Positions 33,428 through 42,187 are shown, counted from the stretch's first letter. The stretch: DNA of 64,000 bases from JBGLNJ01 sp041300525 (GCA_041300525.1 JBGLNJ010000001.1:682001-746000); one strand, 5' to 3'. A program made the numbers and translations. Notes: a model not told the origin generated them from the sequence alone.

Positions 33428-33469
33428 GGTGGTCACCTCCTCGTCGGGTCCGAGCGTTGCGTGGAAACA

Positions 33470-33746
33470 TCAGGCGGCTCCTTTCTGCAATGGTTGGGTC
33501 GTATTGAGCGCATCCAATGCGAGCAACAGGCAGGTCACGCTGGCGATGCTGTCCATCTCGCCGGAGCGCACCATTCCGGCCATGCGGACACATCGCAATC
33601 AACTCGATGTCGTTCTGTGACGCATAAGTTAGGGTTTCCTCAGCGGGTGAGCCAAAGCGCACAGTGCAATGCACACTGGCCCCGAGGAATTCCAGATCAC
33701 GCGCAACGCCTTGCAGATATACTGAACGGAAATCAAATGGGCGCAT
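33470..33746 (-). pseudogene. Degenerate universal-stress-protein gene
   Basis: The minus-strand frame from about ATG 33746 encodes VARDLEFLGASVHCTVRFG, SPAEETLTYASQNDIELIAM, then CPHGRNG, a good match to the middle of a Usp domain. The N-terminal beta strand with the first ATP-binding Asp is missing. After HGR the frame shifts: the other frame gives MDSIASVTCLLLALD, a decayed form of the usual GSVA...CPVLLV end, stopping at TGA 33470-33472. At least one frameshift plus loss of the start makes this a pseudogene. Confidence 0.65.
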
Positions 33747-33887
33747 TGGAACGACGTTCGTAGTGGCCACTATCTCCCTCTTTAGGGGGTCAGCGGCGTA
33801 TTGGGGCGATAAATCGTCCGCTGCGCGTACGAACGGGACCTGCGCTCGCGCAGCGTCCATTTCCGACCAGTATATAACCGAGCATTG

Positions 33888-34823
33888 TCACTCTGCCCGA
33901 TGGGTGAAGAGCTGGCGCAGATTAGCCCAGATCGAAGATAGAGCCGGCGCGCCGGTCATCTCCGGGACAATCTCGCGCGCGGCTTTGTCACGCAGGCGCA
34001 TCAGTTCGGCTTCGTGAGCATGCACGGCGGACTGGCCGGCCTCCAGGCAACATTCAAGCTGGCTCACGTCGAACAAGGTCACGTGGCCGACCTCAGGACA
34101 CAGCATCACATCCGGCGGGCACGCGGCCAACTTTTCCCTCAAGCTTTGATCCTGCATGACCAACACAGTGCGTTCCACGACTTCCCACAGCGTCGCCGTG
34201 CCACTGCGCAACAAGAGCTGCCGAACCAACGATTGGGCCGGGCTGCCCGTCGGCGGCGGGTCATGGAACAGCGGGCCGCGATGGGAGGACACGTTGGAGG
34301 CAATCACATAGTCCGCGCCCAGACGGCGGACCACGTCGAACGGGACATTGTTGAGCACGCCGCCATCTATCAGGTAACGTCCATCGCGGCGTTCCGGCGC
34401 AAACAGGCCGGGGAACGCCGATGTCGCCAGCAGCGCTTCCACGACATCGCCCGTGTCGAGAATCACCTCGGTTTCGGCTTCCAGGTCAACCGCCACGACG
34501 GCGAATTTGCGCGAGAGTTGCTCGAACTTTATATCCCCCAACACATTGCGCAGCATTTGGACGAACTTGGTCTTTCCAAACATCCCCAGGTGATTAGGCT
34601 CGCGCGCAGCCAGAACTGTGAGGCCGGTCTGGCGCACGATCAGCTCGATGCGATCCACGCTCAAGCCCGCCACATACAGCCCGCCGATGATGCCGCCCAT
34701 GCTCGTGCCGGTGATAATGTCGGCGTGGATGTCCAGTCGTTCCAGGGCGCGGAGAACGCCAATGTGCGCATAGCCCTTTGCGCCACCGCCGCCCAGCGCC
34801 AACCCGATTCTACGCATGGTCAT
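33888..34823 (-). CDS. Patatin-like phospholipase (RssA-type)
   Basis: The protein shows the patatin oxyanion motif GLALGGGGAKGYAHIGVL, the nucleophile box GTSMGG (Ser ~residue 42) and the catalytic Asp in YLIDGGVLNN. It is of the short NTE/RssA type, likely a lipid acyl hydrolase. ATG 34823 follows AGGGG; ATG 34817 is also possible. Upstream in-frame codons beginning at 34865 look non-coding. No signal peptide is seen. Confidence 0.87.
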   Translation of the reverse strand: MTMRRIGLALGGGGAKGYAHIGVLRALERLDIHADIITGTSMGGIIGGLYVAGLSVDRIELIVRQTGLTVLAAREPNHLGMFGKTKFVQMLRNVLGDIKFEQLSRKFAVVAVDLEAETEVILDTGDVVEALLATSAFPGLFAPERRDGRYLIDGGVLNNVPFDVVRRLGADYVIASNVSSHRGPLFHDPPPTGSPAQSLVRQLLLRSGTATLWEVVERTVLVMQDQSLREKLAACPPDVMLCPEVGHVTLFDVSQLECCLEAGQSAVHAHEAELMRLRDKAAREIVPEMTGAPALSSIWANLRQLFTHRAE

Positions 34824-34916
34824 TTCTCGACCCCTATTGTACACCCAAAACAACAGGGCGCTCAACGCCAGCGCCCCATCCTATCCATACCGTAACTCTT
34901 GCGAAGGGTCGAAGGG

Positions 34917-35465
34917 TCACTTGAACTGAGATCGTGTGACCTCTGCGCCCTTCTGAAGCGCTTGCTTGTTGGCGACCAACAACTTGCGCGCCTTGGCCGG
35001 CAAATGCTCGTCTAACGCCCGCATCACCGCATCCAACGACACAGCTTTGGTCGCCTCCAGGAGTGCGCCCAGCAAGACCACGTTCGCCATCTTGGCGCTG
35101 CCGGCCTCCACCGCCAGCTCATTCGCCGGCACGTCAATCACTTTAATGTCTTGGCGCGAAGCGAGCTTGGTAATGAGCGACCGATTGACGACCAGCACGC
35201 CGCCGGGCTTGACGAGCAGCTCGTACTTGTCCATCGAGGGAATGTTGAGCACAACCGCCGAGGTCGGGTTGCGGACGATGGGTGAGCCGATCTCTTCATC
35301 GGACACGACGACGATGCAGTGCGCTGTGCCGCCGCGCATCTCTGGCCCGTAGGATGGAATCCACGTGACGTGCTTGCCCTCGTTGAGCGCCGCATAAGCC
35401 AGTAACTGCCCGGAAAACAACGCCCCCTGCCCGCCGAAACCGGAAAAGATGATTTCTTCTTGCAT
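34917..35465 (-). CDS. korC: 2-oxoacid:ferredoxin oxidoreductase, gamma subunit
   Basis: The 182-residue protein has the gamma-subunit start IIFSGFGGQGALFSGQLLA and IPSYGPEMRGGTAHC, which form part of the CoA/ferredoxin interface. It is the last of four clustered subunits (delta-alpha-beta-gamma) read on the minus strand, with a hairpin in the 43-base gap to the beta gene. ATG 35465 has AAGGTAA upstream. The complex oxidises a 2-oxoacid with CoA and reduces ferredoxin; 2-oxoglutarate is the likely substrate, but branched-chain oxoacids cannot be excluded. Confidence 0.88.
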   Translation of the reverse strand: MQEEIIFSGFGGQGALFSGQLLAYAALNEGKHVTWIPSYGPEMRGGTAHCIVVVSDEEIGSPIVRNPTSAVVLNIPSMDKYELLVKPGGVLVVNRSLITKLASRQDIKVIDVPANELAVEAGSAKMANVVLLGALLEATKAVSLDAVMRALDEHLPAKARKLLVANKQALQKGAEVTRSQFK

Positions 35466-35478
35466 GTGAGTTACCTTT

Positions 35479-35505
35479 GTAGGGCAAGTTGGCAACTTGC
35501 CCTAC
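35479..35505. repeat. Perfect 12-base inverted repeat between beta and gamma genes
   Basis: GTAGGGCAAGTT (35479-35490) pairs with AACTTGCCCTAC (35494-35505) around a 3-base loop. There is no T-run, so it may tune expression of the gamma subunit or stabilise the upstream message rather than terminate. Confidence 0.6.
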
Positions 35506-35508
35506 GCG

Positions 35509-36291
35509 CTAATTGACCACTAACGGGCGAACTGCTTCCATCACTTTGTAATCGCCGAGCGGATAGTACGGCATCATTTTTTCTTCGATGAACCGCAGGG
35601 CGCCGGCCGCCGGGATACCCCAGTTGGTCGGGCAAGTCGAGAGAATCTCAACGAGCGAAAAACCCATGCCTTGTATCTGGACTTTGAACGCCGTCATGAG
35701 CGCTTTTTTGGTCTTGCGGATGTTGGCAATATCGTGAACGCTGCGGCGCACGATGTAGGCCGCGCCGGAGGTCGTCGCCAACATCTCGGACACGCGCAGC
35801 GGGTAACCTTGCAGCTCCACATCGCGGCCTGTCTGCGACGAGGTGGAGATCATACCGGGCAGCGTGGTCGGCGCCATCTGCCCGCCCGTCATGCCGTACA
35901 CCGCGTTGTTGACAAAGATCACCGTGATATTTTCGCCGCGCGCGGCGACGTGTACCGTTTCGCCGGTGCCGATGGCGGCCAGATCGCCATCGCCCTGATA
36001 AGTGAACACAACTTTGTCGGGCTGGACGCGCTTGATGCCCGTCGCCATCGCCGTCGCGCGGCCATGCGGCGCCTCGGCAAAGTCCAGATTGAAATAGGTG
36101 TAGGCAAACACCGCGCAACCCACCGGCGCGACGCCGATCGTCTTGCCCGCCACGCCCAACTCGTCAATCACCTCGGCCACCAACCGGTGAATGATGCCAT
36201 GCGTGCAGCCCGGACAATAGTGGGTAAACGCCTCCGCCAGCGGCGCAGGCCGCTTGAAAACCACTTCTTCTCGCGTCATTTGTGTACTCAT
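35509..36291 (-). CDS. korB: 2-oxoacid:ferredoxin oxidoreductase, beta subunit
   Basis: The 260-residue subunit carries the thiamine-diphosphate motif GDGDLAAIGTGETVHVAARG...NN, the Cys pair in HYCPGCTHG that helps bind a 4Fe-4S cluster and APVGCAVFAY. ATG 36291 has GGGGAG at about eight bases. A hairpin (GGCTGGCAT/ATGCCAGCC) lies just upstream. It is the catalytic thiamine subunit of the four-subunit complex. Confidence 0.9.
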   Translation of the reverse strand: MSTQMTREEVVFKRPAPLAEAFTHYCPGCTHGIIHRLVAEVIDELGVAGKTIGVAPVGCAVFAYTYFNLDFAEAPHGRATAMATGIKRVQPDKVVFTYQGDGDLAAIGTGETVHVAARGENITVIFVNNAVYGMTGGQMAPTTLPGMISTSSQTGRDVELQGYPLRVSEMLATTSGAAYIVRRSVHDIANIRKTKKALMTAFKVQIQGMGFSLVEILSTCPTNWGIPAAGALRFIEEKMMPYYPLGDYKVMEAVRPLVVN

Positions 36292-36338
36292 CTCAACACT
36301 CCCCGGCTGGCATAAGGATGCCAGCCTACTCCCATCCA

Positions 36339-37424
36339 TTACGCCGTCACCCGCTCGCCGGGCCGCGCCATGACCAGTTCTTCGTTCATCTCGCGGATCA
36401 CCTTCAACACTTCGTCGGGCAGCGGGACGATGCCGCCCATTCGTCCATAGAACTGCACCGGGCAGCGCCCCTCGACCGCCAGCCGCACATCTTCTACCAT
36501 CTGCCCGGCGCTCATTTCGACGGAGAGGATGCCGTGCACCTGCTCGGCCAACTCGGCAATGCGCGCGGAAGGGTACGGCCACAGCGTGATGGGACGCAGC
36601 AGACCGACCCTGATGCCTTCGGCGCGCGCCTGCTTCATCGCCGTATAACACACACGCCCCATGGTGCCATAGGCGACCAGCAAGAGCTTGGCGTCCTCGG
36701 TCATCAACTCTTTCCAACGCACCTCATTCTTGCGAATCTCGTTCAGCTTGGCCTGCAAGCGCAGGTTGAGTTTTTCCATCTGGTCGGGGTCAAGAAAGAT
36801 CGAGGTGATCACGTTGGCGGGGCGATGGTCGGCCCCGGTGAGCGCCCAAGCGGGGCGTTGCTTGTTGACCGGCCGCATCGGCGGAAGTTCGGCTGGCTCC
36901 ATCATCTGACCCAACGCTCCATCGCTGACGAGATAGACCAGCGTGCGATATTTCTCTGCCAGGTCAAACGCCAGAGCCATCAGATCCACCGATTCCTGAA
37001 CGGTAGAGGGCGCAAGACAAATCACCTTAAAGTCGCCGTGCCCGCCGAACTTGACTAACTGGTTATAGTCGCCTTGCGAGGGTTGAATGTTGCCCAGGCC
37101 CGGCCCCACCCGCATCACGTCCACCATCACGGCCGGCACTTGGGACGCGGCGATATAGCTGCACCCTTCTTGCATCAAGCTCACGCCGGGGCTGGAGGAA
37201 CTGGTCATCGTGCGCGCGCCGGTGCAGGCTGCGCCATAGACCATGTTGATAGCCGCCAACTCGGACTCGGCTTGAATAAACACACGCCCCAGTTCGGGCA
37301 TCCGCCGGGACATGTATTCCAGCAGTTCCGTCTGGGGCGTAATGGGGTAGCCGAAATAGGCTTCGCAACCGGCGCGGACGGCCGCCTCGGCCACGGCTTC
37401 GTTACCCTTCCAGAGTTCTTTCAT
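36339..37424 (-). CDS. korA: 2-oxoacid:ferredoxin oxidoreductase, alpha subunit
   Basis: The 361-residue subunit shows the pyrimidine-binding domain GCEAYFGYPITPQTELLEYM, the QAESELAAINMVYGAACTGA block and SSSSPGVSLMQEG. These fit the KorA/VorB-type alpha chain (separate from gamma). ATG 37424 follows GGAGG at ideal spacing; longer in-frame starts cover the ferredoxin gene in another frame. It would act with the beta subunit to form the thiamine site. Confidence 0.9.
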   Translation of the reverse strand: MKELWKGNEAVAEAAVRAGCEAYFGYPITPQTELLEYMSRRMPELGRVFIQAESELAAINMVYGAACTGARTMTSSSSPGVSLMQEGCSYIAASQVPAVMVDVMRVGPGLGNIQPSQGDYNQLVKFGGHGDFKVICLAPSTVQESVDLMALAFDLAEKYRTLVYLVSDGALGQMMEPAELPPMRPVNKQRPAWALTGADHRPANVITSIFLDPDQMEKLNLRLQAKLNEIRKNEVRWKELMTEDAKLLLVAYGTMGRVCYTAMKQARAEGIRVGLLRPITLWPYPSARIAELAEQVHGILSVEMSAGQMVEDVRLAVEGRCPVQFYGRMGGIVPLPDEVLKVIREMNEELVMARPGERVTA

Positions 37425-37483
37425 GGACTCCCCTCCGGCGTGACTGCACGCCAAGCAAACAGGATAAGGTCTCTGACAATTGG

Positions 37484-37732
37484 CTAGGCTGGCGCCATAG
37501 CCCCTGACTTGACGGGGACTTGCCGAAACACGGTAATAACCACATCCGGGCAGACCAGCGCGCAGAGAGTGCAGCCGGTACACTCGTGATCCGGGTCTAC
37601 CAATAGCGCCGGCCGGTACCCGCGCACATTAAAATAGTCTGCCATGCGAATGATCTCTTTGGGACACACGGACATGCACAACTCACAACCCTTGCAGCGA
37701 TTCTCCTCAATCTCGATTCGTCCTTTGGCCAT
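37484..37732 (-). CDS. korD: 2-oxoacid:ferredoxin oxidoreductase, delta (2[4Fe-4S]) subunit
   Basis: The 82-residue ferredoxin has two complete 4Fe-4S motifs: CKGCELCMSVCPKE and CTGCTLCALVCPDV. As first gene of the operon it should carry electrons from the thiamine site to soluble ferredoxin. ATG 37732 follows GGAGG. There is a gap of 59 bases before the alpha gene. Confidence 0.9.
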   Translation of the reverse strand: MAKGRIEIEENRCKGCELCMSVCPKEIIRMADYFNVRGYRPALLVDPDHECTGCTLCALVCPDVVITVFRQVPVKSGAMAPA

Positions 37733-37800
37733 CTATCCCTCCTCGTCTCGGCAGAATACTCTCACAGCGCTCACGTCACATCCAGAACAGTACGCTCCAT

Positions 37801-37878
37801 AACTGCTCAGGCAACCTTGCAAAGTTTTCAGGAGACATGTGGCGAGCGCAATCACAACCTTCGCAAGGGTGAGCAGTT
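37801..37878. promoter_or_regulatory. Long nested inverted repeat upstream of the kor operon
   Basis: AACTGCTCA (37801-37809) and TGAGCAGTT (37870-37878) bracket a second pair CCTTGC (37815-37820) / GCAAGG (37863-37868). The element lies about 70 bases upstream of the ferredoxin gene. GTGAGCAGTTA recurs near 43,884. It could be a terminator for the gene before it, a leader hairpin or an operator. Confidence 0.45.
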
Positions 37879-37996
37879 ACCCCCACCTTAACAAGATACA
37901 CCTTCTGCGACCTTGCCTTCCAGTGCCAGATGTCATCATCAGAGCGCGACAAAGGTCATTCACCCGTGATTATACACCCTTGCGACTCTTTAAACG

Positions 37997-39241
37997 TCAA
38001 TAGACGAACTCGCGGATGTCATAGGTAGCCAGCTTGGGCGGCGCGCCGATGAATTTGAGGCCGGATTCGATCGCGCGCCGCTGCGCGCGCATTTGATCTG
38101 CCGTCACTGGCTCGACAGCATCGCGTTCGGCGATCTGGCCATAGGGTTGGCCCGGCAGGGAAACGAAATCAGAAAAGTAGATCAGGTCGCCCGCGCCCAG
38201 GGCCATCGTGTTGACGACGTCAATTGTATCACGCACGTGCCCTTCGGCAAAATGTGTCCCACCTGCGCCGAGCAGCACGATGACGCAGACCTTTACGCCG
38301 CCCGCTTTGATCGCCCGCGCTGCTTCAATGGCATCGGCGGCGCGACCGGGTTTGCGGAGCCAGGTCAACAGTGGAGCGTGTCCGCTCTCCAGGCCAATGT
38401 AGACGCGCGCGAGTCCGTGCGCGGCCAGCTCGGCGTAATCGTCCGCCGATTTTTTGCTGCCCGAAAATCCATCGAGAAAGGAAAACAAGGGAACGATGGC
38501 ATCCGGCTTGAATCCGCGCAGCCCCTTTAGTTGCGCCAGTTCTTGCCTCAAGACCTGCAACAACGGCACGAGTTGGCGTTGCGGAACCACCAGAGCATTC
38601 GCATCCGCCAAAAAGATCCCCCGGCGCAGCGCCAGCGAATCGCCCAGGTAATCGCGCGCAGCGAGGATGTGCGCGCGGAATTCGTCGGGGGACTTTACGC
38701 GGAAGGGGCGGTCGCGGTAGAACGCGCAGAACGTGCAGGTGTTGAACGAGCAGCCCTCGGTCATTTGCAGAACGAGCGCGAGGTATTGATCGGGCGGCAA
38801 AATGCCCAGGGGCCGATAGATGCGGAGAAAGTGTTCCGCATCGGCGCGGGCGGCCGGCGCCGTATAGCGCATCGCGCGATGGAGGCACGTCTCGATCTCT
38901 GGAACGACCTGCGGCGGCGCATCGAACACCGCGCCCTCGGCCAGGCTGCTCATCAACGCGGCAGAGCAATCCACGACGAGGGCGGCTTCGCTGCGGCCCA
39001 ATCGCCGGCGATCACGCTGCCCATGCTCCGTCCACTTGCCCAGCACGCCGCCATCCAATCCGCGCCGGAACGTGCAGCCAAAAAAGAATGCGCTCCACAA
39101 CCGTCCGGCGCGGTCATAGGCCAGCACCGTTCGCTCGTCAAAGGCGGCCGTCAGTGAGCCAGGCTGCACATTGAGCGTGACGATCTTTTTAGCGCGGGTC
39201 GTGGCGCGAACGATCATTCTTCCAACAAGTCGTTGTATCAT
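37997..39241 (-). CDS. Radical SAM protein with CX4CX2C cluster motif
   Basis: The ~414-residue protein has the cluster motif EGCSFNTCTFCAFYRD at about residue 165, with four residues between the first two Cys, and later VYIGLESGHAPLLTWLRKPG and GVKVCVIVLLGAGG, parts of the SAM-binding barrel. This resembles the HpnR/oxygen-independent coproporphyrinogen-oxidase-like group. The N-terminal ~150 residues are family-specific and do not match a known domain by eye. ATG 39241 is chosen over ATG 39280, whose first codons lie in a palindromic repeat; ATG 39217 is also possible. Confidence 0.75.
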   Translation of the reverse strand: MIQRLVGRMIVRATTRAKKIVTLNVQPGSLTAAFDERTVLAYDRAGRLWSAFFFGCTFRRGLDGGVLGKWTEHGQRDRRRLGRSEAALVVDCSAALMSSLAEGAVFDAPPQVVPEIETCLHRAMRYTAPAARADAEHFLRIYRPLGILPPDQYLALVLQMTEGCSFNTCTFCAFYRDRPFRVKSPDEFRAHILAARDYLGDSLALRRGIFLADANALVVPQRQLVPLLQVLRQELAQLKGLRGFKPDAIVPLFSFLDGFSGSKKSADDYAELAAHGLARVYIGLESGHAPLLTWLRKPGRAADAIEAARAIKAGGVKVCVIVLLGAGGTHFAEGHVRDTIDVVNTMALGAGDLIYFSDFVSLPGQPYGQIAERDAVEPVTADQMRAQRRAIESGLKFIGAPPKLATYDIREFVY

Positions 39242-39260
39242 CTCAATAATCGCGGGATTA

Positions 39261-39322
39261 GACTTCCGAAGTCTTGGCAAGATGTTTCAACAAGCGCAAG
39301 TTGAGTCCCGACTTCGGAAGTC
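39261..39322. repeat. Pair of complementary 13-base palindromes
   Basis: GACTTCCGAAGTC (39261-39273) and GACTTCGGAAGTC (39310-39322) are each palindromic and complementary to each other. They lie just upstream of the radical SAM gene and may form an RNA hairpin or be a dispersed repeat. Confidence 0.6.
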
Positions 39323-39412
39323 TCCCCGACTTTTTGAGAAGACACAAGTCGTTAATGCAAAAGCGGGGACCGCGCATCTCGTCCCCGCCAGGCGGTCAGT
39401 GTGCCGTCACCT

Positions 39413-39829
39413 TCATACGCGGCAGTAATTGACGTGCGCGGCCTCGATGGCGCGGATCAACCGCTGTGAATCAATGTCCTTGAGCACGTAACTGGAAGCG
39501 CCGGCCTGGAAGGCAGCTTGTCGTTCGGCCTCGTCCACGTAGGAGGTGAGGACGATGACCACAGGATGCGAGTCGGATTGGGTGATGCGGCGGCAGGTGT
39601 CCAGCCCTCCGCCATCGGCCATCTTAATTTCCAGCAAGACGACATCAGGGGTCAGCTCTAGCGCCGCTCGGACGCCTTCTTCGCTGGAGCCGGTGCTGCC
39701 GACAATCTCGAACTCGGGCGCATGGCGCAGGCGAGCCTCAAGCGCTTGACGAACCGTCTCACGGTCGTCAATGATCAACAGCTTCATCCTGGACGCCAAG
39801 CGTCTCGCCACTTGCTCTACCCTCTCCAT
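39413..39829 (-). CDS. Stand-alone receiver-domain protein with Glu at the phospho-site
   Basis: The receiver starts at KLLIIDDRETVRQALEARL, so both upstream acidic residues (DD) are present, as are the Thr/Ser (VLTSY) and the Lys (VLKD). The residue that should be the phosphorylated Asp is Glu: VVLLEIKMADGG instead of LLDIKMP. No output domain follows. Glu often mimics the phosphorylated state. The start is either ATG 39829 (GGAAGGG upstream) or ATG 39787, which begins exactly at the domain. The adjacent NarL-class kinase is its likely partner. Confidence 0.72.
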   Translation of the reverse strand: MERVEQVARRLASRMKLLIIDDRETVRQALEARLRHAPEFEIVGSTGSSEEGVRAALELTPDVVLLEIKMADGGGLDTCRRITQSDSHPVVIVLTSYVDEAERQAAFQAGASSYVLKDIDSQRLIRAIEAAHVNYCRV

Positions 39830-39985
39830 CTGCCCTTCCAAGATACAAGACATTTCGCCGCGCGCCAATGGCGATACAATACAGACAGTATAGGTAGGGC
39901 AAGGGGCACCAGCCAGTGTCATTTGTACCCTATCAAACGTTACTGGTGTCACCCCGCCTGCCTCTGTCCACCCGTCAAGTTGGGA

Positions 39986-41167
39986 TCAGGTTCCGCGCGC
40001 GCCGACGGTCTCGATGAGTATGATCGCGGTGACCGTCGTGCCCTGGCCGACCTCGCTCTGCACAATGAGCTTGCCGCCCAGCGAACGCGCACGCGTTTCC
40101 ATGTTGCGCAAGCCGTGGCCTTCGTAGGCGGTGACACGCGCCGGATCAAAGCCGCGCCCGTCGTCTCGAACCGAGAGGCGCACGTACATTCCATCGCGCG
40201 ACAAGTGAACCCACACATAGCGCGCCCGCGCGTGCTTGGCGACGTTGGCCAACGCTTCCTGGGCGACATGGAACAGCCCGGCGGCTTGGGTCTGCGCAAG
40301 GCCCGTATCGCCTTCCACGTCCACCTGCAAGTCCGTCTGGATGAGCGTGTTGGCGCGAAACGCGCGAATCAGATCGAACAAGCCGCTGGGCAAATCCTTG
40401 CCCTGGAATCGCTGGGGGCGCAAATCGAGGATATAGTTGCGGATGTCTTTGATGACCTGGTTGAGGCTCGTGATCGCCTGGCTCAATTGTGTTTTGGCGG
40501 AGGCAGAGTCTTCGTCCAACAACAGGTGGCTGTATTCCAGCATCAGCCCGACAGCATAGATGGACTGGATGATGCCATCGTGCAAGTCCATGCCGATACG
40601 CTCGCGCTCCTCCAACACGGTCAATCGCTGCACCTGCTGATAGAGCCGCGCATTTTCAATGGCAATCGCCGCATGGGCCGCCAGCATCACGATGAGCTGC
40701 TCGTCATCTTGTGAAAACTCGTCGGCAGTGGTTTTGTCGGTGAGGTACAGCGTGCCCAGCAGCGTCCCCTTGGAAATGATGGGCACACCCAAAAAGCTCG
40801 TCATGTTGGGGTGGTTCTGGCAAAAGCCCGCCGAGCGCGGGTCGTCGGCGATGCGCGGCACTCGGATCGGCTTGGTGGAACGCATCAATGCGCCGAGCAA
40901 CCCCTTGCCCTCTGGCTCGGAACCCATCCGAGCTATCTGCGCCTCGTCCATCCCTGAAGTCAAGAATTGCTCCAGCCCGCCGTTGGCGCTGGGGATGCCC
41001 AGCGCGGCATAGCGCGCGTTGGACAACTCGCGCGCTAGATGAACAATGCGCTGCAAGACGCGGTCGAGCGCCAGCTCTGCGGTGATGGTGAGGGTCGCTT
41101 CATTGAACGCGCCCAGTTGCGCACGCAACTCGGCTTCGGAACTGTGAGGTTCAAGTGGTTCTGTCAT
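39986..41167 (-). CDS. GAF-domain sensor kinase of the NarX/DegS type (HisKA_3)
   Basis: The 393-residue protein has a GAF domain (about residues 25-175), the HisKA_3 box LEERERIGMDLHDGIIQSIYA with the phospho-acceptor His, and a HATPase domain with HVAQEALANVAKHARARYV and GHGLRNMETRARSLGG. Kinases of this class normally signal to NarL-type regulators; here the neighbour is a bare receiver. No transmembrane segment is seen, so the signal is cytoplasmic. It is divergent from the Roadblock-regulator gene. Confidence 0.87.
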   Translation of the reverse strand: MTEPLEPHSSEAELRAQLGAFNEATLTITAELALDRVLQRIVHLARELSNARYAALGIPSANGGLEQFLTSGMDEAQIARMGSEPEGKGLLGALMRSTKPIRVPRIADDPRSAGFCQNHPNMTSFLGVPIISKGTLLGTLYLTDKTTADEFSQDDEQLIVMLAAHAAIAIENARLYQQVQRLTVLEERERIGMDLHDGIIQSIYAVGLMLEYSHLLLDEDSASAKTQLSQAITSLNQVIKDIRNYILDLRPQRFQGKDLPSGLFDLIRAFRANTLIQTDLQVDVEGDTGLAQTQAAGLFHVAQEALANVAKHARARYVWVHLSRDGMYVRLSVRDDGRGFDPARVTAYEGHGLRNMETRARSLGGKLIVQSEVGQGTTVTAIILIETVGARGT

Positions 41168-41209
41168 TGGGTGAGATTATAGCACGAGTCAGCCCAGACC
41201 GTCAAAGTT

Positions 41210-41237
41210 TTGACATTTTGGCAAACAACGCTAGAAT
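41210..41237 (+). promoter_or_regulatory. Sigma70 promoter of the receiver-Roadblock gene
   Basis: A perfect TTGACA (41210-41215) and TAGAAT (41232-41237) are 16 bases apart and lie 37 bases before GTG 41275. Confidence 0.7.
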
Positions 41238-41274
41238 AGCGTCACCTGCACAACTCCTCTCGGAAAGGAACGAC

Positions 41275-42090
41275 GTGAAGCGACGCATCCTGGTCATTGA
41301 CCCCGACATTGCCTTCGCCACGCTCTTGAAGGAAAGCCTGGAGCAAACCCAGCTCTACCAAATCACTACTGCCAACGATAGTCAGTCCACGCTCGACGCG
41401 CTGGCGCAAGACGGTTGGGCCATGGTGATCCTCGACCTGGGCCTGACCGACCCGCCCGCCGAGCAGGTGGCGCAGTCGGTGCGCGCTCGATATCCAGAAC
41501 TGCCATTGACGGTGATCCCACTCGACGGCGACGCGCTGCCACCCGAGATCGGCGCGCTGGGTATCCAGAGTGTGTTGACCAAGCCGTTCTTCCTGCCCGA
41601 CCTGCCAAGCCTGGTGGCGCGCGCGATGAGCACACAGTCACCCGTGCCAGTCTCCCCGGCGAGGGTAGAGATTCCCGAACCGCCTGCGCAACCAGGCCGT
41701 GGGGCGCGTTGGGCAGGCGACAAGGCGAAACTCGCTGCGCCGCTTTCCGCCCTGGCGCGCGAACTCGGCGCTGAAGCGGTGATGTTGACCTGCGGTGACG
41801 ATTTGGTGGCGCACACCGGCCGGTTGGCGCGCGAGGACGCCGAACAACTAGGCCACGCCATCGTCGCAAGCCGGCGCGCCTCGGCCCAGGTGGCAAAACT
41901 TTTGGGGCGCGAAGAGATGTGCTTTGAGCAATCCATGCACGAAGGTAACGGTTACGTGCTCTACAGTCTGAACACGGCCGGCGAGATGGTGCTCTCGGTG
42001 GCGCTCAACTCCAACACGCCGCTCGGCATCGTCCGCTATCACACCCGGCGCACCGCCGAAACGATCTCCAAGCTGGCTGCCTGCGCCTGA
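41275..42090 (+). CDS. Response-regulator receiver fused to a Roadblock/LC7 domain
   Basis: GTG 41275 follows GGAAAGGA and opens RRILVIDPDIAFATLLKESL, a receiver with phospho-acceptor Asp in MVILDLGLTDPP and the Lys in LTKPFF. After a Pro-rich linker (about residues 120-150) a Roadblock/LC7 domain follows (LSALARELGAEAVMLTCGDD to LGIVRYHTRRTAETIS). Roadblock proteins act with small GTPases of the MglA type in polarity or motility. No GTPase gene is in the window. The first Asp pair is DPD rather than DD, which is common in atypical receivers. Combination is rare but seen in Chloroflexota. Confidence 0.75.
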   Translation: MKRRILVIDPDIAFATLLKESLEQTQLYQITTANDSQSTLDALAQDGWAMVILDLGLTDPPAEQVAQSVRARYPELPLTVIPLDGDALPPEIGALGIQSVLTKPFFLPDLPSLVARAMSTQSPVPVSPARVEIPEPPAQPGRGARWAGDKAKLAAPLSALARELGAEAVMLTCGDDLVAHTGRLAREDAEQLGHAIVASRRASAQVAKLLGREEMCFEQSMHEGNGYVLYSLNTAGEMVLSVALNSNTPLGIVRYHTRRTAETISKLAACA

Positions 42091-42130
42091 TCGAAACACG
42101 CCATCAGCATGTGGCGCCAATGCGCCGACT

Positions 42131-42172
42131 CAAAAAAAGACCCGAGGGAATCTCCTCGGGCCTTTAATTTTG
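42131..42172. terminator. Bidirectional intrinsic terminator
   Basis: CCCGAGG (42141-42147) pairs with CCTCGGG (42154-42160). Seven A precede it and a T-rich tail follows, so it can stop transcripts from both sides: the receiver-Roadblock gene and the Cys-rich membrane protein. Confidence 0.75.
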
Positions 42173-42187
42173 GAGTGATCGAGTGAG

